DNA of 42,470 bases from Thiohalocapsa halophila. Its GTDB lineage: Bacteria > Pseudomonadota > Gammaproteobacteria > Chromatiales > Chromatiaceae. Each line of letters starts with the position of its first letter. Position 1 is the first letter of the stretch. The stretch lies in the NCBI RefSeq assembly GCF_016583825.1, contig NZ_NRRV01000048.1, positions 1-42,470 on the forward strand, read 5' to 3'. This document shows, piece after piece, positions 7,076 through 14,426 of this stretch. A model generated the notes under the pieces. It was not told where the DNA came from, did no database searches, and saw only the letters and a list, made by a program, of their open reading frames with translations. The position numbers and the translations under genes were made by a program.

Positions 7076-8311
7076 GTGGGAGCGGCCTCTGGCCGCGACG
7101 CTGCGCCGAAAGCACTGCCAAGCCCGTCGCGGCAGGGATGCCGCTCCCACAGCAGCCCCGCCCGTGGGAGCGGCCTCTGGCCGCGACGATGCGCCGACAG
7201 CACTGCCAACGCCGTCGCGGCAGGGATGCCGCTCCCACGGCAGCAAGCCAGCCCGTGGGAGCGGCCTCTGGCCGCGACGCTGCGCCGACAGCACTGCCAA
7301 GCCCGTCGCGGCAGGGATGCCGCTCCCACATGCCGAAGCCGCTGTGGGAGCGGCCTCTGGCCGCGACGCTGTGTCGACAGCAGTGCCAAGATCGTCGCGG
7401 CAGGGATGCCGCTCCCACGGCAGCAAACCGTCCCGTGGGAGCGGCCTCTGGCCGCGACGCTGTGCCGACAGCAGTGCCAGGCCCATCGCGGCAAGGATGC
7501 CGCTCCCACATGCCGAAGCTGCCGTGGGAGCGGCCTCTGGCCGCGACGCTGTGCCGACAGCACTGCCAGGCCCGTCGCGGCAGGGATGCCGCTCCCACAT
7601 GCCGAAGCTGCCGTGGGAGCGGCCTCTGGCCGCGACGATGCCCCGACAGCACTGCCAAGGCCGTCGCGGCAGGGATGCCGCTCCCACATGCCGAAGCTGC
7701 TGTGGGAGCGGCCTCTGGCCGCGACGATGCACCGACGGCACTGCCAAGGCCGTCGCGGCAGGGATGCCGCTCCCACAACAGCCCCGCCCGTGGGAGCGGC
7801 CTCTGGCCGCGACGATGCACCGACAGCACTGCCAAGCCCGTCGCGGCAGGGATGCCGCGCCCACATGCCGAAGCCGCTGTGGGAGCGGCCTCTGGCCGCG
7901 ACGCTGTGCCGACAGCAGTGCCAGGCCCATCGCGGCAAGGATGCCGCTCCCACATGCCGCAGCCGCTGTGGGAGCGGCCTCTGGCCGCGACGCTGCGCCG
8001 ACGGCATTGCCAGGCCCGTCGCGGCAAGGATGCCGCTCCCACATGCCGAAGCCGCTGTGGGAGCGGCCTCTGGCCGCGACGATGCGCCGACAGCAGTGCC
8101 AGGCCCATCGCGGCAAGGATGCCGCTCCCACATGCCGCAGCCGCTGTGGGAGCGGCCTCTGGCCGCGACGCTGCTCCGACAGCACTGCCAAGGCCGTCGC
8201 GGCAGGGATGCCGCTCCCACACATGCCGAAGCCGCTGTGGGAGCGGCGTCGGGCCGCGACGCTGCGCCGACAGCAGTGCCAAGATCGTCGCGGCAGGGAT
8301 GCCGCTCCCAC
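7076..8311. repeat. BIME-like array: 14 units of 88-91 bp (family A)
   Basis: Unit starts are at about 7076, 7164, 7255, 7344, 7435, 7524, 7613, 7702, 7790, 7879, 7968, 8057, 8146 and 8237. Each unit has one palindrome GTGGGAGCGGCCTCTGGCCGCGAC, a spacer of about 22-25 bp (GCTGYGCCGACAGCACTGCCA type), the complementary half GTCGCGGCAGGGATGCCGCTCCCAC, and a short linker (ACATGCCGAAGCCGCT, or a CAGCAAGCC or CAGCCCCGCC type). The halves can pair into long hairpins. Spacers are conserved between units, unlike CRISPR spacers. The unit head GTGGGAGCGG is also the head of known Pseudomonas REP elements. Long open frames on both strands across the array are artefacts of its composition. Confidence 0.95.
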
Positions 8312-8453
8312 GGCGCCGCGCCGCAGGACAAAGCCATGCATGACACCGCAACGCCCAGCGGTAGACCTGCGCACAAGGCTTCTCTAGACTCCGCTGCGCC
8401 AACCGCCTCAGGTCCCTTGCCGCAAGCCCCAAGCGCCCTGCCTTAGTCCACCC

Positions 8454-10214
8454 ATGTCCGCCCGTGATCTGCTGAAGGACCAGACGCCGCACGCCGCGCG
8501 CTGGCTCAGGCTGACCGTTGCCTTGGGGCTGGCGGGCGGTGTGCTGATCATCCTCCAGGCCTGGCTGCTGGCCCATGTCATCGATGCCGTGGCCTTCGCG
8601 GGCGCCGGACTCGCCGACGTGCAGCCCTGGCTGTGGCCGCTGCTCGGTGTCTTTCTGCTGCGCGCGGCGGCCGCCTGGGGCAGCGAGCAGACGGCGTTTC
8701 GCGCCGCCGGCACCGTCAAGCAGGCGCTGCGGGACCGGGTCTTCCGGCACATGCAGCGGCTCGGCCCCGCCTGGCTCGCCGGCCAGCGCAGCGGCTCCTT
8801 GTCCGAAGACCTGACTCGCGGCATCGAGGGCCTGCACGACTACTACGCCCGCTATCTGCCGGCGATGACGCTGACGGTGCTGATCCCGGTGGCCATTCTG
8901 CTGGTGGTGCTCCCGCTGGACTGGCTCTCGGGGCTGGTGATGCTGTTCACGGCGCCGCTGATCCCGCTGTTCATGATCCTGATCGGCCAGGGCGTGGAGG
9001 CCGTAAACCAGCGCCAGTGGAAGCAGCTGGCCCGCATGGGCGCGCACTTTCTGGACGTCATCCAAGGCATCACGACGCTGAAGCTCTTCAACGCCAGCCG
9101 GCGCGAGGCGGATATCATCGCCCGCATTTCCGAGGACTATCGCCACAGCACCATGCAGGTGCTGCGGCTCGCCTTTCTGAGCTCGGCGGTGCTGGAGTTC
9201 TTCGCCACCATCGGCATCGCCATCATCGCCGTGTTCATCGGCTTTCGGCTCTATCAGCTGGACCTGCCGATCCCGGACCTGCTGGCGCCGCCGGAGATCA
9301 GCTTCTTCACCGGCTTCTTCGTGCTGCTGCTGGCCCCCGAATTCTTTCTGCCACTGCGCAACCTCGGCACCCATTATCACGGGCGCATGGAGGCCATCGC
9401 GGCCGCCGAGCGCTTGACCGTCATTCTGGAAACGCCGCCGCCGCAGCGCCCAGCCGAGCCTGTGACGCTGCCGCCGGATGCACCCGTCGCCGTGCGCTTC
9501 GACGACGTGCATTTCACCTACGAGGCAGGCCGCGAGGCCCTCGCCGGCGTCGGCTTCGACATCGCGCCCGGCGAGCGCGTGGCGCTGGTGGGCCCGAGCG
9601 GCGCCGGCAAGACCACGGTTGCAAGCCTGCTGCTCGGCTTCCTACAGCCAACACAAGGCCGCATCAGCGTCGACGGCCTCGACCTGGCGGCGCTGGACAT
9701 CGACGACTGGCGCCGCCGCCTTGCCTGGGTGCCGCAGAACCCTCGGCTCTTCGCCGGCACCATCGCGGACAACATCCGCTTGGGCCGTCCCCAAGCCGAC
9801 CTCCAAGCCGTGCAGACCGCCGCCCGGCATGCCTTCGCGGCAGAGTTCATCGAAGCCCTGCCGGCAGGCTATGACACACCGGTGGGCGAGCGCGGCGTCG
9901 GCCTCTCCGGCGGCCAGATCCAGCGCATCGCGCTCGCCCGGGCCTTTCTGCGCGACGCCCGGCTGGTGGTGCTGGACGAGGCGACGGCAAGCCTGGACCC
10001 GGCCAGCGAAGCCGCCGTACAACAGGCCGTGGACGCCCTGGCCCGCGGGCGCAGCATGCTGGTGATCGCCCACCGCCTCGCCACCGTGCGCGACGCCGAC
10101 CGCATCCTGGTGCTCGACGGCGGCCGCATCGTCGAGCAAGGCGACCATGCCGCGCTGAGCGCCCGGGACGGGCCCTACCGGCGCATGGTCTCGCTGCTGG
10201 AGGCCGCGGCATGA
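8454..10214 (+). CDS. cydD: Thiol reductant ABC exporter, CydD subunit
   Basis: A 586-residue fused membrane and ATPase half-transporter. Residues 1-320 hold six membrane helices of the type 1 exporter fold. The ATPase domain has Walker A GPSGAGKTT (about 380-388), the Q-loop in AWVPQNPRLF, signature LSGGQIQRIALARAF (about 486-500), Walker B LVVLDEATASLD and the switch His in IAHRLATV. With CydC it forms the inner-membrane exporter required for cytochrome bd assembly; reported substrates are cysteine and glutathione, and later work proposes haem-related activity. Length is typical. The stop overlaps the cydC start (ATGA). cydAB is not in the window. Confidence 0.95.
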   Translation: MSARDLLKDQTPHAARWLRLTVALGLAGGVLIILQAWLLAHVIDAVAFAGAGLADVQPWLWPLLGVFLLRAAAAWGSEQTAFRAAGTVKQALRDRVFRHMQRLGPAWLAGQRSGSLSEDLTRGIEGLHDYYARYLPAMTLTVLIPVAILLVVLPLDWLSGLVMLFTAPLIPLFMILIGQGVEAVNQRQWKQLARMGAHFLDVIQGITTLKLFNASRREADIIARISEDYRHSTMQVLRLAFLSSAVLEFFATIGIAIIAVFIGFRLYQLDLPIPDLLAPPEISFFTGFFVLLLAPEFFLPLRNLGTHYHGRMEAIAAAERLTVILETPPPQRPAEPVTLPPDAPVAVRFDDVHFTYEAGREALAGVGFDIAPGERVALVGPSGAGKTTVASLLLGFLQPTQGRISVDGLDLAALDIDDWRRRLAWVPQNPRLFAGTIADNIRLGRPQADLQAVQTAARHAFAAEFIEALPAGYDTPVGERGVGLSGGQIQRIALARAFLRDARLVVLDEATASLDPASEAAVQQAVDALARGRSMLVIAHRLATVRDADRILVLDGGRIVEQGDHAALSARDGPYRRMVSLLEAAA

Positions 10215-11959
10215 GGGAGCTGTTGCGGCTGTGGCGGCTGTTCCGGCCCTACCGGAACTGGATGCTCGCCGGCTATGCCATCGCCCTGGTCACCCTGGTG
10301 GCCAATGTGACCCTGCTGGCCATCTCCGGCTGGTTTATCACGGCCATGGCCGTGGCGGGTGCCGCCGGCGTGTCCATGAACTATTTCACGCCGGCGGCCA
10401 TCATCCGCGGCAGCGCCATCGCGCGCACCGCCGGGCGCTATTTCGAGCGGCTGGTCAGCCATGAGGCCACCCTGCGCCAGCTCGCCGGCCTGCGGGTCTG
10501 GTTCTACCGCCACCTGGAGCCGCTGGCCCCGGCGCGGCTGCAGCAATACCACAGCGCCGACCTGCTGAGCCGCATTCGGGCGGATGTGGACGCCCTGGAC
10601 AACCTCTATACCCGCGTGCTGGTGCCGGTGCTTGTGGCGGTCACCGCAGGCGTCGGTTTTTTTCTGTTCACCGCGCTCTTCGACCTGCGGCTGGCCCTGC
10701 TGCTGCTCGCCCTGCTGTTGGCGGCGGGCGTCGGCATGCCCTGGCTCACCCGGCGGCTGGGCAGTGTCTCCGGCCGACGGCTGGTGGAGGAGCAGGCGAG
10801 ACTGCGCCGGCTCGCGGTGGACGGCACCCAGGGCCTCTCGGAGCTGCTGGTGTACGGCGCGGCCGATGCCCACGCCGAGCGGCTCGACGCAACCACCCGG
10901 ACGGTCATCGAAGACCAGGCGCGCATGAGCCGCATCGAGGGCCTATCCCAGGCGGGCGTGGGCCTGTCTGCCAACCTGGCGCTGCTCGGCGTGCTCTGGC
11001 TCGGCAGTCCGCTCGTCGCCGACGGCAAGCTGCCGCCGCCGCAGCTCGCCATGCTGGCCCTGTTCGCGCTCGCGGCCTTCGAGGCCGTGGCGCCCCTGCC
11101 GCTGGCCTTCCAACACCTGGAGTCGACCCTGACGGCGGCCCGGCGCCTGTTCGCGGTGGTGGACGCCGAGCCTGCGGTCACCGACCCGCCAGGGCCCTCA
11201 CCCCGGCCGGCGCAGCACGACATCCAGGTGCGCGGGCTGCGCTTTGCTTACCCGGGCGCCGAGCGCCCTGCCCTCGACGGCCTGGACCTGGATGTGCCCG
11301 CGGGCCAGCGCGTGGCCATCGTCGGCGCCACCGGCTCCGGCAAATCGACGCTGTTCAACCTGCTCCTGCGCTTCTGGGCCCCGGACGCGGGCGAGATCCG
11401 CCTGGGCGACGCCCCGCTTGCCGACTTTCGCGGTGAGGACCTGCGCGAGCACGTCGCCCTGGTATCCCAGCACACGCACCTGTTCGATGCCAGCATCCGC
11501 GAGAACCTGCTGCTGGCCGCCCCCGAGGCCCCGCAGGCCAAACTGGAGCAGGCCTGCCGCACGGCCCAGATCCACGACTTCATCGCCGCCCTGCCCGAGG
11601 GCTACGACACCTGGGCGGGAGAGACCGGCGTGCGCCTGTCGGGCGGCCAAGCGCGGCGCATCGCCATCGCGCGCGCCTTGCTGCGCGACGCCCCCGTGCT
11701 GCTGCTGGACGAGCCCACCGAGGGCCTGGATGCCGCCACCGAGCGCGCGCTGATGGATGCGCTGCGCACCCTGATGGCCGGGCGCACCGTGCTGATGATC
11801 ACCCACCGCGCCGCGGCCCTGGCCGACATGGACCGCATCCTGGTGCTGGACGCCGGGCGCATCGTCGAGCAAGGCACCCACCGCGAGCTCCTCCAGGCCG
11901 AGCGCTACCCACGCCTGCTCGGCTTGGATGCCACGGCGCTGGCTGCTGCCAGTCCCTGA
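10211..11959 (+). CDS. cydC: Thiol reductant ABC exporter, CydC subunit
   Basis: A 582-residue partner of CydD. The N-terminal half has about six membrane helices (for example LVTLVANVTLLAISGWFI, then VAVTAGVGFFLFTALFDLRL). The ATPase domain has Walker A GATGSGKST (about 372-380), VSQHTHLFDASIRENLLLA (Q-loop region), signature LSGGQARRIAIARAL, Walker B VLLLDEPTEGLD and ITHRAAALADMDRILVL. The start overlaps the cydD stop by 4 bp, a translationally coupled pair as in other cydDC operons. No terminator-like T-run follows; a solitary family A half lies at about 12014-12038, some 55 bp past the stop, and family B repeats follow. Confidence 0.95.
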   Translation: MRELLRLWRLFRPYRNWMLAGYAIALVTLVANVTLLAISGWFITAMAVAGAAGVSMNYFTPAAIIRGSAIARTAGRYFERLVSHEATLRQLAGLRVWFYRHLEPLAPARLQQYHSADLLSRIRADVDALDNLYTRVLVPVLVAVTAGVGFFLFTALFDLRLALLLLALLLAAGVGMPWLTRRLGSVSGRRLVEEQARLRRLAVDGTQGLSELLVYGAADAHAERLDATTRTVIEDQARMSRIEGLSQAGVGLSANLALLGVLWLGSPLVADGKLPPPQLAMLALFALAAFEAVAPLPLAFQHLESTLTAARRLFAVVDAEPAVTDPPGPSPRPAQHDIQVRGLRFAYPGAERPALDGLDLDVPAGQRVAIVGATGSGKSTLFNLLLRFWAPDAGEIRLGDAPLADFRGEDLREHVALVSQHTHLFDASIRENLLLAAPEAPQAKLEQACRTAQIHDFIAALPEGYDTWAGETGVRLSGGQARRIAIARALLRDAPVLLLDEPTEGLDAATERALMDALRTLMAGRTVLMITHRAAALADMDRILVLDAGRIVEQGTHRELLQAERYPRLLGLDATALAAASP

Positions 11960-12089
11960 TCGCCCGACGGGCATTGGGCGGCCGCGCCCAGAGCTGCTTG
12001 GCTGCGCAGCCCGACCGCGGCACGGATGCCGCTCCCACAGCGCCGGCAGCGACGCAGACAACGTGGCCTCCTCAAGCAGCACGGACTGC

Positions 12090-12790
12090 ACGCGAAGCAG
12101 AGCTTCAACGCTGGCGTCGCGAAGCCAGAGCTTCGCGACGAGGCGCACCCCCCAGCACCTAGTCGCGGCCGGGATAGCGGTGCCCCACGCCCTGGCATCT
12201 GGTCGCGGGTGGGATAGCGCTCCCCCACGTGCTGGCACCTGGTCGCGAAGCTCCAGCTTCGCGACCCAAGCGCGGAAGCTCTGCTTCCCGAGTCGGGCGG
12301 ACGGGGCACGCCCATGACACGAGCGCGCTCCCCTGCCGCGGGCCGCGACGGAGGCCACATGGCCTGCACGAGCAGCACGGACTACACTCGAAGCAGAGCT
12401 TCGACGCTGGCGTCGCGAAGCCAGAGCTTCGCGACGAGGGATACCCCCCAGCACCAGCACCTAGTCGCGGCCGGGATAGCGGTGCCCCATGCCCTGGCAC
12501 CTGGTCGCGAAGCTCCTGCTTCGCGACCCAAGCGCGGAAGCTCTGCTTCCCGAGTCAGCCGGCCGGGGCACGGCCATGCCACGAGCGCCCTTCCCTGCCC
12601 CCGGCCGCGACGGAGGCCACATGGCCTGCCGGAGCAACGCAGACTAGACTCGAAGCAGAGCTTCGACGCTGGCGTCGCGAAGCCAGAGCTTCGCGACGAG
12701 GGACACCCCTGGCACCTGGTCGCGAAGCTCCAGCTTCGCGACCCAAGCGCGGAAGCTCTGCTTCCCGAATCGGCAGAGCAGGCGAGAACC
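12090..12790. repeat. Family B repeat units left of the RAYT gene
   Basis: Units open with CTGGTCGCGAAGCTCC...GCTTCGCGACC at about 12239, 12501 and 12716. Each then has CGCGGAAGCTCTGCTTCCCGA, a spacer, CGAAGCAGAGCTTCGACGC and GTCGCGAAGCCAGAGCTTCGCGACGAGG. Spacers in the first two units contain a relic of the RAYT translation start (12314 ATGACACGAGCGCGC; 12576 ATGCCACGAGCGCCC). The third unit, at 12716, runs straight into the RAYT coding sequence. An ORF through this stretch is open in frame with the RAYT gene from the relic ATG at 12314, but its repeat-derived N-terminus is not protein-like. Confidence 0.9.
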
Positions 12791-13339
12791 ATGACCCGAA
12801 CGCGCTACCGTTTCCTCGGCAACGATGCCCCATACTTTCTGACGATGACGGTCGTGAACTGGCTGCCGTTGTTCACGCGCCCGGAATCGGTCCAGGTGCT
12901 GTTCGACAGCTGGCGCTTCCTTCAGCAGCGCCAGCAATTGCGCATCCACGGCTACGTGATCCTGGAGAATCATCTGCACCTGATGGCCCGCTCCGACACG
13001 CTGGATGCCGATATTCAGCGCTTCAAGTCATTCACCGCCCGCAAGATCATCGACCTGCTGCAAGAGGCCCAGGCAACGACGCTGCTGCGGATGCTCAAGC
13101 TGTTCAAGGGCGAATATAAACCGCAGTCCACGTATCAGGTCTGGCAAGAGGGCTCGCATCCGCAGCGCATCGAAAACGAAGACGTGATGCGCCAGAAGCT
13201 CGATTATATGCACCTCAACCCCGTCAAGCGGGGCTACGTCGCCCGCCCAGAGCATTGGCTGTTATCGAGCGCGCGGGATTACGCGGGCGAGGCCGGGCCC
13301 GTAGAGGTAGATACCGCTTGGTATGCTGGCGCGGATTAA
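12791..13339 (+). CDS. REP-associated tyrosine transposase (RAYT), IS200-like Y1/HUH family
   Basis: A 182-residue protein. The N-terminal strand YFLTMTVVNWLPLFTRPE is followed by VQVLFDSWRFLQQRQQLRIHGYVILENHLHLM, which holds the HUH motif (His61-x-His63) of single-strand DNA nucleases. The family block FKSFTARKII follows, then VWQEGSHPQRI and a C-terminal KLDYMHLNPVKRGYVARPEHWLLSSA, the typical Y(M/I)HxNPV end of these transposases. RAYTs are domesticated transposases that act on REP/BIME palindromes. I could not place the catalytic Tyr by eye (candidates Tyr109, Tyr115, Tyr139). ATG 12791 is chosen because the conserved domain starts there and sister repeat units carry the same start region. 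The gene is flanked on both sides by family B palindromes. Confidence 0.9.
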   Translation: MTRTRYRFLGNDAPYFLTMTVVNWLPLFTRPESVQVLFDSWRFLQQRQQLRIHGYVILENHLHLMARSDTLDADIQRFKSFTARKIIDLLQEAQATTLLRMLKLFKGEYKPQSTYQVWQEGSHPQRIENEDVMRQKLDYMHLNPVKRGYVARPEHWLLSSARDYAGEAGPVEVDTAWYAGAD

Positions 13340-13369
13340 GACCGGAACCAGGACTCATACGCTGTAGCT

Positions 13370-14340
13370 CGAGCTAGAGCTGAGCGACGAGGCCCCCGGC
13401 ACCTGGTCGCGAAGCTCCTGCTTCGCGACCCGAGCGCGGAAGCTCTGCTTCCCCAGTTGGCCGGACGGGACACGCCCATGACACGAGCGTCCGCCCATGT
13501 CGCCGGCAGCGACGGCGACTACATGGTCTGCCCCGAGCAGCGCGCACTGCACTCGAAGCAGAGCTTCGGCGCTGGCGTCGCGAAGCCGGAGCTTCGCGAC
13601 GAGGGACGAGGGACGAGGGACGAGGGACAGCCCCCGGCACCTGGTCGCGAAGCTCCTGCTTCGCGACGCGAGCGCGGAAGCTCTGCTTCCCGAGTCAGCC
13701 GGCCGGGGCACGCCCATAACGCGAGCGTCCTCCCGTGCCGCCGGCCGCGACGGAGACGCCACGGCCTGCCCGAGCAGCGCGCACTGCACGCGAAGCAGAG
13801 CTTCGACGCTGGCGTCGCGAAGCCAGAGCTTCGCGACGAGGGCCCCTCACCTGGTCACCTGGTCGCGAAGCTCCTGCTTCGCGACCCGAGCGCGGAAGCT
13901 CTGCTTCCCGAGTCAGCCGGCCGGGGCACGCTCAAGACGCGAGCGTCCTCCCGTGCTGCCAGCCGCGACGGAGACGCCATGGCCCGCCCGAGCAGCGCGC
14001 ACTGCACGCGAAGCAGAGCTTCGGCGCTGGCGTCGCGAAGCCGGAGCTTCGCGACGAGGGACGAGGGACGAGGGACGAGGGACGAGGGACACCCCCCGGC
14101 ACCTGGTCGCGAAGCTCCTGCTTCGCGACCCGAGCGCGGAAGCTCTGCTTCCCGAGTCAGCCGGCCGGGGCACGTTCAAGACGCGAGCGTCCTCCCGTGC
14201 TGCCAGCCGCGACGGAGACGCCATGGCCCGCCCGAGCTCCGCGCACTGCACGCGAAGCAGAGCTTCGACGCTGGCGTCGCGAAGCCAGAGCTTCGCGACG
14301 AGGGGCACCACCCGGTCACCCTGTCGTCGGGGATTGCCGT
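13370..14340. repeat. Family B repeat units right of the RAYT gene
   Basis: Units open at about 13403, 13641, 13859 and 14103 (spacings 238, 218, 244) with the CTGGTCGCGAAGCTCCTGCTTCGCGACC hairpin, followed by CGGAAGCTCTGCTTCCC, a spacer that begins CATGACACGAGCGTCC or a decayed form (CATAACGCGAGCG at 13714, CAAGACGCGAGCG at 13932 and 14174), and the CGAAGCAGAGCTTCG / GTCGCGAAGCC pairs. The last copy ends 86 bp before the glucosidase start. Open frames through the array on both strands are rejected as genes. Confidence 0.92.
13599..14088 (+). repeat. Variable heptamer ACGAGGG tracts within family B units
   Basis: ACGAGGG occurs four times in tandem at 13599-13626 and five times at 14054-14088, while other units (for example 13835 and 14297) have only one. 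The heptamer directly follows the GAGCTTCGCG arm. Period 7 with variable number suggests slippage. Confidence 0.88.
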
Positions 14341-14426
14341 AAGCAGATCCCCTGCCCCTCATCAGTGCCGACCGATTCTGTGAGAGAATCCGCATTGATT
14401 TCCGCTGCTCGACTGCCGCTGTATCC

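Noticed and set aside
7076..8311. CRISPR array
   Set aside because: Both the palindromes and the spacers are conserved between units, unit length is 88-91 bp, and no cas genes are present.
6575..9512. Very long minus-strand open frames (599 and 837 codons) across the 7-8.4 kb region
   Set aside because: They are the translation of the 14-unit array and of the antisense of the lipocalin and cydD genes; the peptide repeats follow the DNA repeats and contain no domain.
12314..12790. Extended N-terminus of the RAYT protein
   Set aside because: The extension encodes repeat palindromes (KLCF, ASRPKRGSSAS-like peptides), and the HUH domain is complete from 12791.
12795..13339. Insertion sequence with terminal inverted repeats and target duplication
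   Set aside because: The gene is a Y1/HUH RAYT, a type that does not use terminal inverted repeats or make target duplications; the palindromes at the ends are REP-type hairpins.
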